Assembly (NCBI GenBank): GCA_003131315.1
Contig: PKUV01000082.1
Coordinates: 1 to 64,000 of the forward strand
Origin: Acidobacteriaceae bacterium
Lineage (GTDB): Bacteria; Acidobacteriota; Terriglobia; Terriglobales; Acidobacteriaceae
Reading direction: 5' to 3'
Length of the DNA: 64,000 bases
Shown here: positions 42,855-50,534 of the stretch, piece after piece
How the letters are laid out: every line of letters begins with the position of its first letter
Numbering within the stretch: position 1 is the first letter of the stretch
Program-made: the position numbers and the translations under genes
The notes under the pieces: model-generated
Database searches by the model: none
The model's input: the letters and a program-made list of their open reading frames with translations, nothing else
Told to the model about the DNA's origin: nothing

Positions 42855-44443
42855 CGGGCTTCAAGCCTCATCATTCCGAGCATTCCCCGTACTCTGGACC
42901 CTATGGCTCCGGCCACCAAGCGGTCATCCTCATCCAACCCGGCAAGTAACGCCAATAAGATGAAGGCGAGGTAGCCCAACGATAGGCTGGCCACGATTGC
43001 AAGAACTATATTGTGGAACAAACTTGCTTCCATCCTTACCAGAGCAACGATCGCTGCGCTACCCAACACCGGCAAAAACAGCCGGATGTAGCTTCGATTA
43101 TACGGAGTCAATCCCAAAATCGCCTTCACTTCACGCAAGTACAGGAGGTTGACCGCGGCATTCGTTGCCGCGGACACAACAATCGCCCCAATGATTCCCC
43201 AAACCGGTATGAGAACAAGGTTGAGGATGATGTTCCCAATCACGACCTTCACCTGCACTCGAACCAGACGGCCCTGGTGCCCGGACATAATGAGCAAAAG
43301 GCCCGCGGAACCCGTAGCGCAGTTGATCAATTGTCCGAGGCTTCCGATTACCAGGATTGGCCATCCCGCTCGAAACTCGCTTCCAAATATCTGCATCAGT
43401 GGCGCTGCAAAGACACAAACCACAATCGCCAACGGAAGAGTGAATCCAAAGATCCACTTGGTCAGCGTCTGGTAGAGCCGCCGCAAAAGATCTAGCTCCC
43501 CGCGCGCATGCAAATCCGCAATGGTGGGGGAAAAAATCTGATTCACCGATTGAAGCAGGATCGGCAGGAACGCTACGACCGAGCCCGCTACCACATAGAT
43601 GCCCACACTCCGGGCGTCGAGATAATAGCCCAGCACAATCTTGTCCAATGAAGCAAAAGTATATTCCAGCGCCTGCACGGCAAACAGGCTGGCAGAAAAC
43701 CGGATTGCTTCACGTTGCAAGCCTGGAAGTTCACCTGCCACGGAACGGTAGCCCGGCGGCATGAGCTTCCATGTTGTCAGCGCCAACAGGACGAGCGTGA
43801 TCAGGGCGGCGGCAATCTGCGCCAGCAAGTACCCGGAAAGGCCCATGCCAAGCATCAGCAGGCCGACGCCGAAGAGCATGTTAAGCGGACTGCCAATGAA
43901 GTTCGTGATGACCGTTCTACGAGCGACGTCCTTGAAGCCGGCAAGGGCCTGTCCAAAGAACGAGGTAAAGCTCCCCAATACCATCAATACGGCAAAAGCC
44001 CCCATGTACTTCGACAATGCCGGCGTGTGGTAGAAGCGATCCGCCACCCACCCGCTTATCAAGAGCATGACGGCAGCGACCATCAAGTTTGCGACAGCAA
44101 GGACCGCAAGGCCGCGCCACAGAAATCCTTTAAGCTCGCCATACCGCCCGGTTCCGTTGTAAACCGCCACGTATCGAGCCGCGGCCTGCGGAAGCCCCAG
44201 CGCCGCAATCAATCCGAGCACGCCGCCAACCGTCATGCCGAGTGCGTAGATACCCAGCGCCTCGGCGCCCAACACTCGCGCCAGGTAGATTTTGAAGAGG
44301 TATCCCGCGCCCGCGGTAAACAGGGTGCCAGCAAAGAAGACTGCCGAATGCCGCGAGATCTGTCCCATCTCGCCGCGAAATCGCGCATGACTGGTTGCGA
44401 GCGACGACTGCGAGGCTTCGAGGGCTGTATCGGGGATGTTCAA
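42851..44443 (-). CDS. wzx: Wzx-type oligosaccharide flippase
   Basis: A 530-aa polytopic membrane protein of the MOP/MATE-like flippase family, with roughly 12-14 hydrophobic segments. The start of the transmembrane core (SRHSAVFFAGTLFTAGAGYLFKIYLARVLGAEALGIYALGMTVGGVLGLIAALGLPQAAARYVA) is typical of Wzx/RfbX proteins. The protein should move undecaprenyl-diphosphate-linked repeat units across the inner membrane. The final segments (SYIRLFLPVLGSAAIVALVRM and HNIVLAIVASLSLGYLAFILLALLAG) complete the bundle. Its start follows a 204-bp gap after the GT-B gene; its stop is coupled to the small 66-aa gene. Confidence 0.9.
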   Translation of the reverse strand: MNIPDTALEASQSSLATSHARFRGEMGQISRHSAVFFAGTLFTAGAGYLFKIYLARVLGAEALGIYALGMTVGGVLGLIAALGLPQAAARYVAVYNGTGRYGELKGFLWRGLAVLAVANLMVAAVMLLISGWVADRFYHTPALSKYMGAFAVLMVLGSFTSFFGQALAGFKDVARRTVITNFIGSPLNMLFGVGLLMLGMGLSGYLLAQIAAALITLVLLALTTWKLMPPGYRSVAGELPGLQREAIRFSASLFAVQALEYTFASLDKIVLGYYLDARSVGIYVVAGSVVAFLPILLQSVNQIFSPTIADLHARGELDLLRRLYQTLTKWIFGFTLPLAIVVCVFAAPLMQIFGSEFRAGWPILVIGSLGQLINCATGSAGLLLIMSGHQGRLVRVQVKVVIGNIILNLVLIPVWGIIGAIVVSAATNAAVNLLYLREVKAILGLTPYNRSYIRLFLPVLGSAAIVALVRMEASLFHNIVLAIVASLSLGYLAFILLALLAGLDEDDRLVAGAIGSRVRGMLGMMRLEAR

Positions 44444-44647
44444 AATATGCCTGTGTGTGCTTGCTGAAGAATCGTTGTTCCGGATTATCTCAAACCTCCG
44501 CCATCGAGCCTTCCTATTCGATCTGGGCGAAAGACATTACCGATCCAAACGGGCAGCGCTCGATGCGATACTCCCGCAACTTCAGCGATTCAAGAACCGC
44601 GATCGACTCCCCCCGCCAATCTTTCGAATTCAGTTCATCGAACGCGA
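44444..44647. other. 204-bp intergenic gap inside the polysaccharide locus
   Basis: The gap separates wzx from the GT-B gene, both on the minus strand. It is larger than nearly all others in the locus and could hold an internal promoter for wzx. No hairpin with a T-run and no gene were seen. Confidence 0.35.
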
Positions 44648-46420
44648 TCACAGCCCTTTGGCATTCGAGGAAGAAGGTGCTTCAGCTGGTTGGCAGAGAA
44701 CTTCCGACAGGGCCTCCGGAGAAATCGCCTGCACCAGCCGGCGTGCGGTGTCCGAGTCGGGCATAACCGCGCACAACATACTTGGAATGCGCAGCAGGTC
44801 ATCCGGAAATTCGAGCATCCGTCCCACGCCGAAGCGGACATATTGAGGAGCATATCCGGCGTAAGCGTTCCGCAACCATCCGCACAGAAAAGCGGGGATT
44901 CCGACCGCTGCACATTCGAAGGCCACCGTCGATTCGACCGTCACCGCGCACCAGGTCTTCTGAAGAATCTCGCGAGACAGTGGCGCATCGGTCAAACTCA
45001 CCAACTTCCGGTCGTCCTCGCTCAAGATCCGTTTCACCAACCTCCGCCGCTGCCGGGCGCTCTCAAACGGATGCAGCTTCAAAACCACGGTCTTGCCCGA
45101 TCCGCGGGCAGCCGCACAGAGACGTGGCAACACCTCTCGATAAATCGTCTCCACCCGCCAGAAATCCGTTTCATACGGCTCGGTGAAAAACGTAATCCAG
45201 GGAGCACGTTCACTCCAGACTGAAGCATTCTCTCGCGGCGGAGACGACGCCGCTCCGATCCGAATCCGGCTGCCATCGACTCCGCAGATGCGTTCCAGAT
45301 AGTCACGCTCCATCTCACCTTTGGCCAGATAATTCGAAAACCGCGGATTCTTGAATGCCATGCGGCAATCGAGAGCTCCGTGATGGCACGCGACTGCCGG
45401 AATTTCCCGCTGCTCGGCCAGCAGCAGAGGAATCCGCGTGTATGGATTCGAATCGTCGGCGCTCAAGCAGCCGGCCACCGAGCGCGTCTCAAAAACCCGG
45501 ATCCAGGCATCGCGAACCGCGACTCCCCAGCGCAACCAACGCGGCCCCTTTTTCAAGATCTCGAGATGAACCGGCAACCTGAATGCCGGATGTTCTCCGA
45601 GCGACTGCTCCATCTGCTTCCAGCAGACTTCAAGTTTCTGCAATTCATTCTTGTCGCACCTCTTCGTTGCGAAACTTGCCAGACGCGCCGTCTGCACGTT
45701 TGCCGGAACCGGCGAGACTGCTGCGGACTCGCGGGCGAGAACCAGGAGGAATTTCTGCTCGGGCAAAATACCCGCGTAGCTGAGAGCGGTTTTCGTGACA
45801 TTCGAATAGGCCGACGGAAGTAGCACAACCGGCTCCGATTCCGCTGATTGCGCCGAGGATTGCGCCGCTGGCCCCGCCAGCTTCCTTCGCCAACGGTAGT
45901 GCGGGTCGTACTTGTCGTACACCACCTGCAGCAATTGCTCAAAGCTCAGGTTCCTCGCTGCGGTGACGCTGCGACGCAAAATCCTGGGCACCAGACGCCT
46001 CTGTAGTCTCCGGTGGAGCGCTTGCAGCGGTATTCCCAACTGGAGTCGCACAGCTTCTGCCGTCACCGACGGCCGGCTTACCGCCAGCGTGCGACATCCG
46101 CTGAGCTTCTCGGCCAGCCGAAGCGCGAGCCGCACGTCCTGCAATTCCGGCTGCAGCACCAGACTGATCACGTCCCACCAGTCGATGCCAAAACGGTCCA
46201 CAACGCGTCCCATGCCGAGTTCAAGCAGGCCGCGCCAAATCTGCATGTCCTCAACTTCGACGGCAAGGTCGAAAACGCTGGAGACCGGACAGCCCAGCGC
46301 GGCACTCCGTTCGTCATAAAAAGATTTTGGGGCTCGTCCCAGGTCGATCACCGAATCCCAATGCTGACTTGTCCACGAACCGTGGAAGTCATCGTCGGGA
46401 TGTAAGAGGAGAACTCGCAT
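44648..46420 (-). CDS. GT-B-like protein, candidate nonulosonic acid transferase
   Basis: A 590-aa cytosolic protein. The C-terminal half reads like a CMP/CDP-sugar-type GT-B transferase: TVVLKLHPFES (an HP motif, about residues 463-473), then WCAVTVESTVAFECAAVGIPAFLCG (an ST motif, about 504-528). Sialyl-/polysialyltransferase and CDP-glycerol transferase families have a similar HP and S-S/T pair. ACHHGALD (about 363-370) may be part of the acceptor site. The N-terminal half (LLLHPDDDFHG, WWDVISLVLQPELQDVRLALRLAEKLSG) is unlike known sialyltransferases. It lies directly downstream of the PseI gene, so transfer of the nonulosonic acid is the best inference. No family was recognised with confidence. 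Confidence 0.65.
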   Translation of the reverse strand: MRVLLLHPDDDFHGSWTSQHWDSVIDLGRAPKSFYDERSAALGCPVSSVFDLAVEVEDMQIWRGLLELGMGRVVDRFGIDWWDVISLVLQPELQDVRLALRLAEKLSGCRTLAVSRPSVTAEAVRLQLGIPLQALHRRLQRRLVPRILRRSVTAARNLSFEQLLQVVYDKYDPHYRWRRKLAGPAAQSSAQSAESEPVVLLPSAYSNVTKTALSYAGILPEQKFLLVLARESAAVSPVPANVQTARLASFATKRCDKNELQKLEVCWKQMEQSLGEHPAFRLPVHLEILKKGPRWLRWGVAVRDAWIRVFETRSVAGCLSADDSNPYTRIPLLLAEQREIPAVACHHGALDCRMAFKNPRFSNYLAKGEMERDYLERICGVDGSRIRIGAASSPPRENASVWSERAPWITFFTEPYETDFWRVETIYREVLPRLCAAARGSGKTVVLKLHPFESARQRRRLVKRILSEDDRKLVSLTDAPLSREILQKTWCAVTVESTVAFECAAVGIPAFLCGWLRNAYAGYAPQYVRFGVGRMLEFPDDLLRIPSMLCAVMPDSDTARRLVQAISPEALSEVLCQPAEAPSSSNAKGL

Positions 46421-46426
46421 AAAAGC

Positions 46427-46480
46427 AGGTGTCAGGTCTCAGGTCTCAGGAAATTCGCAACTCCCTGAGACCTGACACCT
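46427..46480. repeat. perfect 17-bp-arm inverted repeat between pseI and the GT-B gene
   Basis: AGGTGTCAGGTCTCAGG (46427-46443) and its exact complement CCTGAGACCTGACACCT (46464-46480) could form a hairpin, with an extra partial copy of GGTCTCAGG next to the left arm. It lies between two minus-strand genes. It may attenuate transcription into the downstream part of the locus, or stabilise the RNA. Confidence 0.75.
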
Positions 46481-46516
46481 AAGACCTGGGATCTCGAGGG
46501 CAAGGCTCGATTGAAT

Positions 46517-47572
46517 TTATCGTGCCACCAGCGCCCAACTCAGCGGCGTTCCCCGCTCCACATCGCAGGCCGAGCGTTTTCCCAGAACTTCTTGGAAGTG
46601 CCGTGGGTGCAACCCGTCCGCTGGACGAATCGAACGCACGTTCTGTTTCGTAAACAACTCGCCCTTCTTTATATCTTCGACCACAAACAGCGACCGCCGA
46701 AACTTGCGGCTGTTGGCCTCGCGCGGTCCGGAGGTAAACTGGACCGCGCCGAGAGCTTTCTCGGCTGTGCGCACCGCCTCCACCATCGCCTTGAATTCCG
46801 CGGGTTCGAGTGAGAACGCGCCGTCCGGCCCTCCATCCGCCCGTTGCAGACAAAGATGTTTCTCAATGATGCATGCTCCCAGTGCCACGGCGACGACTGG
46901 AACCGCGATGCCCATCGTGTGGTCGGAAAGTCCCACGGGACAACTGAAGCGTCGCGCAAGTTCCGGAATCGTGAGCAGGTTCGCCTCTTCCGGCGGCGCC
47001 GGGTAGGCGCTCGTACACTTCAACAGCGCAATCTGAGTCGCACCCGCCCCGCGCGCCGCCTCGACCGCTTCGGAGATTTCGTCAACGCTGGCCATGCCCG
47101 TGGACATAATCAGTGGCTTTCCGGTGCGAGCCATCTTCTGGATCAGGCCGATGTCCACCAGTTCAAACGATGCCACCTTGTGCGCGGGAACATTCATCTG
47201 TTCGAGGAAATCGACGGCACTGTCGTCGAACGCGCTCGAAAACAACTGCATCCCCAGTTCGTCTGCGATCTCTTTCAGTTTCGGCTGCCACTCCCAGGGC
47301 GTAAATGCCTCCTGGTAGAGGTCGTGAAGACTGCGCCCATCCCACAGTGTGCCGCCCGCAATCCGAAAACACTCTTTGTCACTGCGCAGCGTGATCGTAT
47401 CCGCCGTGTAGGTCTGGAGCTTGACCGCATCCGCGCCGGCGTCCTTGGCCGCTTCGATGATGCGCACTGCCTGGGAGAAGTCCTGGTTGTGATTGGCGGA
47501 CAACTCCGCAATGCAGTACGCGCGACTTCCCTGGCCAATGCGGCGCTTCCCGATCTCGATGTAGTCGGTCAT
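46517..47572 (-). CDS. pseI: pseudaminic acid synthase PseI (NeuB family)
   Basis: A 351-aa TIM-barrel enzyme that condenses phosphoenolpyruvate with a 2,4-diacetamido-2,4,6-trideoxy hexose (altrose form in the Pse pathway) to give the nonulosonic acid. Typical segments: RIGQGSRAYCIAELSANHNQ (SANHN), DAVKLQTYTADTIT, GRSLHDLYQEAFTPWEW (the DLYxEA.TPWEW segment is typical of PseI rather than NeuB), VGLSDHTMG and IEKHLCLQRADGGPDGAFSLEP. A C-terminal SAF/AFP-like domain (about 285-350) closes the active site in the dimer. The ATG at 47572 overlaps the PIG-L stop codon (TGATG). The Leg-type sugar cannot be excluded, but PseB and PseC support Pse. Confidence 0.92.
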   Translation of the reverse strand: MTDYIEIGKRRIGQGSRAYCIAELSANHNQDFSQAVRIIEAAKDAGADAVKLQTYTADTITLRSDKECFRIAGGTLWDGRSLHDLYQEAFTPWEWQPKLKEIADELGMQLFSSAFDDSAVDFLEQMNVPAHKVASFELVDIGLIQKMARTGKPLIMSTGMASVDEISEAVEAARGAGATQIALLKCTSAYPAPPEEANLLTIPELARRFSCPVGLSDHTMGIAVPVVAVALGACIIEKHLCLQRADGGPDGAFSLEPAEFKAMVEAVRTAEKALGAVQFTSGPREANSRKFRRSLFVVEDIKKGELFTKQNVRSIRPADGLHPRHFQEVLGKRSACDVERGTPLSWALVAR

Positions 47573-48267
47573 CAATGATTCACCGCCGGCCTTACCGAGC
47601 GGATCAGCTCGAATGCTTCCACCGCCTGCAAACCCACAACGCTGCCCCAGCGCGTAGCGATCGCGCGCAGCGCTTCAGCGGAGCGAGGGTGGGGAAATTT
47701 ACGAGTCTCGGTGTCGTAGCAGCCCATCGCGGCGATCTTCGTCTCAAGCGAATCCGCGATGTCCACGAAGACATTGGGACGGAATGACGGTCCGAGGCAC
47801 TGGAAGGCCCACTCGGTGGATGACGGAACCTCGAAGGCGTAGACATCGCGCACGCACTGCCCGCTCACAGGCCGCGTCGCCGTCAGGACGGCGCGGTGAA
47901 CCACCCCGTGGTCGACATTCAAGTCTCCAGGGTGATGCGTGTAGATGGTCTCGGGACGGAAGCGAGCGACGAGATCTTCGACCGTCTTCACGACGTCAAG
48001 TAGCGGTACAGTGTCGAGGCGGTTGTCGGGCAGCTTGCAAAGGACGAGTTCTTTCGCCCCGACCATGTCGGCAGCTTGCTGAGCCCGGGCGTGCAGGTGC
48101 TGCAGTTGGTGCTGGTCGGCGTCTTCGCGGTGCGCATAGCGCGAGGACATGCCTTCGGCGAGGATGGCGATACGCACTTCGTGACCCTCGCGGACGAGGC
48201 GCGTCATCGTGCCGCCACAGCCGAGGATCTCGTCGTCTGGGTGCGCGGCGACGACCAGAACGCTCAT
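47572..48267 (-). CDS. PIG-L family N-deacetylase
   Basis: A 231-aa zinc-dependent deacetylase of the LmbE/PIG-L family. The metal motif is in VVAAHPDDEILGCGG (HPDDE, with the His, Asp pair) and a second His in THHPGDLNVDHGVVHRAV. It should remove an N-acetyl group from an amino sugar. It is coupled to both neighbours: 4-bp ATGA overlap with the formyltransferase stop upstream and TGATG with pseI downstream. Its position suggests it acts on the Pse pathway intermediate or final CMP-sugar, exposing an amine for the formyltransferase. Substrate is not proven. Confidence 0.87.
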   Translation of the reverse strand: MSVLVVAAHPDDEILGCGGTMTRLVREGHEVRIAILAEGMSSRYAHREDADQHQLQHLHARAQQAADMVGAKELVLCKLPDNRLDTVPLLDVVKTVEDLVARFRPETIYTHHPGDLNVDHGVVHRAVLTATRPVSGQCVRDVYAFEVPSSTEWAFQCLGPSFRPNVFVDIADSLETKIAAMGCYDTETRKFPHPRSAEALRAIATRWGSVVGLQAVEAFELIRSVRPAVNH

Positions 48268-48968
48268 TCTTTCGGCTCCTTGGGTTCGACGGTGATTTGG
48301 ACGTCGGCCACGATTCGTCCATCGTACAGAGCGGATCGACTGAACTCGAAACGGTAGCCGGCGTGAGACAGGAAGGCGCGGGGGTAGCCTTCGGCGTCGA
48401 GCATTCGGATAAAGTCGTGGAGTTGTTCCAGAGAATCGAGTTTTGCGATCCGGCTTTCTTCCGGCTTTCTGCGCCTGAAGTTCACAGGTTCTCCCGTTTG
48501 CGGTAAAGGTTGCATTTCATCCTGCACGATTTGCTTGATCATGTCTGCCGAGAGCGTGCACGCACGGAGATAAATTTCCTCGGCGCCACCCTCGAGGGAT
48601 AGATTCCTTCTCAGATAGACTGGGCCCGCGTCAAACTCTGACGTCATTCTTAGCGCCGTCAGTTTGGTATTCCGGTGACCGCGAACAATCAGATTCTGGA
48701 GCGGACTCCCGCCGCGGCCATAGGGCACGTCCGTCATGTGGAAGCAGACGCACTCGACCTCGTCGAGAATCTCCGGGGGTACCTTCCAGGACCAGTGCAG
48801 AAAGAAGGCATAGCGCGGACGAAGTGCTCGAATGTTTTCGAGAGACAGTTGCTCCCGCTCCCCCACGTAGTGCCACTCCCCCTCAAGCTTACTCAGAACC
48901 TCGCCGAACACACGGCGATGCCAGGATTTGCATCCAGCCACGATATAGCGCTTGGGAGGCTGCGTCAC
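48264..48968 (-). CDS. formyltransferase in the nonulosonic acid operon
   Basis: A 234-aa formyltransferase-like protein. The core has CVCFHMTDVPYGRGGSPLQNLIVRGHRNTKLTALRMTSEFDAGPVYLRRNLSL: the catalytic His (FHM) and Asp (FDAGP) are present, but the Asn of the usual N-x-H motif appears as Cys. This form may be normal for this subfamily. No tRNA-recognition domain is visible, so it should act on a sugar amine. N-formyl groups occur at C-7 of some bacterial pseudaminic acids (e.g. in Pseudomonas aeruginosa glycans). It is coupled by 4-bp ATGA overlaps with PIG-L and with PseG-PseH. Confidence 0.8.
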   Translation of the reverse strand: MTQPPKRYIVAGCKSWHRRVFGEVLSKLEGEWHYVGEREQLSLENIRALRPRYAFFLHWSWKVPPEILDEVECVCFHMTDVPYGRGGSPLQNLIVRGHRNTKLTALRMTSEFDAGPVYLRRNLSLEGGAEEIYLRACTLSADMIKQIVQDEMQPLPQTGEPVNFRRRKPEESRIAKLDSLEQLHDFIRMLDAEGYPRAFLSHAGYRFEFSRSALYDGRIVADVQITVEPKEPKE

Positions 48969-50464
48969 TTCGCCGTCCGAACGTAATGAGTGGCGGTTTG
49001 TCCCTTTACAATCACCGTCTCCGTAGGCTTGAAGCCAGCCCTCTCAAAGGCTTTCGCGGAAGCAACATTCTCGGGCTTCACGAAGGCATTCAACTGCTTA
49101 AGGCCCCACTCCGTGAATGCCCAGTTGGTACCCAAGTCAATCAAACGGCTCGCGTAGCCCAAGCCCCGGAAACGGCCGTCCACAGTGATGTCGACGTCGG
49201 CGTGGCTCGCCCCGCGTTGGTCGAAGCGTATCTGTCCCGCCGGGACAGCCGAGGCATCCAGTGCCACGAACATACGGCAATTTCGATCGTTAAGCTTCTC
49301 GCGAAACCACGCGACGTGGTCATCCCAGGGGATAGGTTCGGAAGAAAATGCCGATGCCCGCACGACCGGGTCATTTGCCCATTCCCACAGTAGCTTACAG
49401 TCTCCATACTCCACAAGCCTAATGGAGAGTGATTCCCTCTTCAACGCGGACACGACTCTCTCGGCCCCACAACCGTCCACTAGGGCACGGCCGCGTTCGG
49501 ACATTTCCCGCCTGACAACAGGCGAGTCGGCCAAGTTCCGGAGTTGTGTGGCAATTGTGATCCGGGCAAGGTCGGAACCGCGGCCCAAATGCACCATGAT
49601 TCCCTGCTTGCCCAATTCGTCCGCAATCCCTTGCTGATTGTCCGCCAAGACAATCAGCAAAGCAGGCAGGCCGAGAAAGCACATTTCCCAACTGGTGGTC
49701 CCCGCGCCGGCCACCGCTACATCCGCCCTCGCGATCAGTTCGGGCATGCTCGAGGCGTTCTCCACCAACCGGACAGCGCGACCGGAATTGCCCACGAATT
49801 CGCGCAATCCGGCCAAGTGAGGATTGCTGCCACCTGCGACTATCGTCGCCTCGAAGTCGCCTTCCGGCAAAATCGCCTCGACCACCCGCTGCGTGACGTT
49901 GTCCGGATCGCTGCCCCCCATGGTCACCAGAACCCGGCGAGCCACTGCGGGAATCTCCCGCCTCCACCCGCGCCACGATGTAAATTCACGTCGCAGCATC
50001 GCAAAACGCGGACCCAGCAACAGGCGGGTGGACGCGTCTCGACTTGGATAGAAAGCCTCGCGGGCGTGCGCGTTCTGATTCAGCACGAGATCCGCCGAGT
50101 AGTGCCCGGCGTGGCCGTTGTCGTCGATGAACAGCACTTTGAAGCCGCGGCTTTTCAGACTCGCCTGGTATTCTGCGCCAAATTCGTAGCCGTCGACCAC
50201 CACCCACGACGCGCCAACTTTGTGCGCCAACTGGGCGGCTTCCTCCGCATCGGCGGCGCTCCCCACCCGAACAGCCGCTCGCGCAACCTCGAACCCCTCG
50301 TTTCGCAGCCGTTCTTCCACCGCAGGCGTGGCGTCGGCCATCATGAAAATGGCGTGCCCTCCCGCATCCTGCCAGGCTTGCGCCAGCGCCAGACAGCGCA
50401 TCACATGCCCCGTTCCTATCGCGAGACTGGCATCGGCCCGAATCAAAAGTACGCCTGGTTTCAT
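48965..50464 (-). CDS. pseG/pseH: PseG-PseH fusion: UDP-sugar hydrolase + N-acetyltransferase
   Basis: A 499-aa fusion. Residues about 1-345 are PseG (UDP-2,4-diacetamido-2,4,6-trideoxy-beta-L-altrose hydrolase), with the signature IRADASLAIGTGHVMRCLALA (catalytic His in GHVMRC), LVTMGGSDPDNVT and GAGTTSWEMCFLGLPAL. Residues about 350-499 are a GNAT acetyltransferase of PseH type (SIRLVEYGDCKLLWEW, IPWDDHVAWF, VDITVDGRFRGLGYASRLI, FVKPENVASAKAFERAGF). PseH would acetylate the C-4 amine and PseG then release UDP, consecutive steps of the pathway. ATG 50464 has GGAG just upstream; TTG 50473 is an alternative. Confidence 0.9.
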   Translation of the reverse strand: MKPGVLLIRADASLAIGTGHVMRCLALAQAWQDAGGHAIFMMADATPAVEERLRNEGFEVARAAVRVGSAADAEEAAQLAHKVGASWVVVDGYEFGAEYQASLKSRGFKVLFIDDNGHAGHYSADLVLNQNAHAREAFYPSRDASTRLLLGPRFAMLRREFTSWRGWRREIPAVARRVLVTMGGSDPDNVTQRVVEAILPEGDFEATIVAGGSNPHLAGLREFVGNSGRAVRLVENASSMPELIARADVAVAGAGTTSWEMCFLGLPALLIVLADNQQGIADELGKQGIMVHLGRGSDLARITIATQLRNLADSPVVRREMSERGRALVDGCGAERVVSALKRESLSIRLVEYGDCKLLWEWANDPVVRASAFSSEPIPWDDHVAWFREKLNDRNCRMFVALDASAVPAGQIRFDQRGASHADVDITVDGRFRGLGYASRLIDLGTNWAFTEWGLKQLNAFVKPENVASAKAFERAGFKPTETVIVKGQTATHYVRTAK

Positions 50465-50534
50465 CGACTCCAATGAAGTTGCATCCGATCGACCTTACAC
50501 CCAACGACCGCTCTGGATTCCCAAGCTGCGCGTA

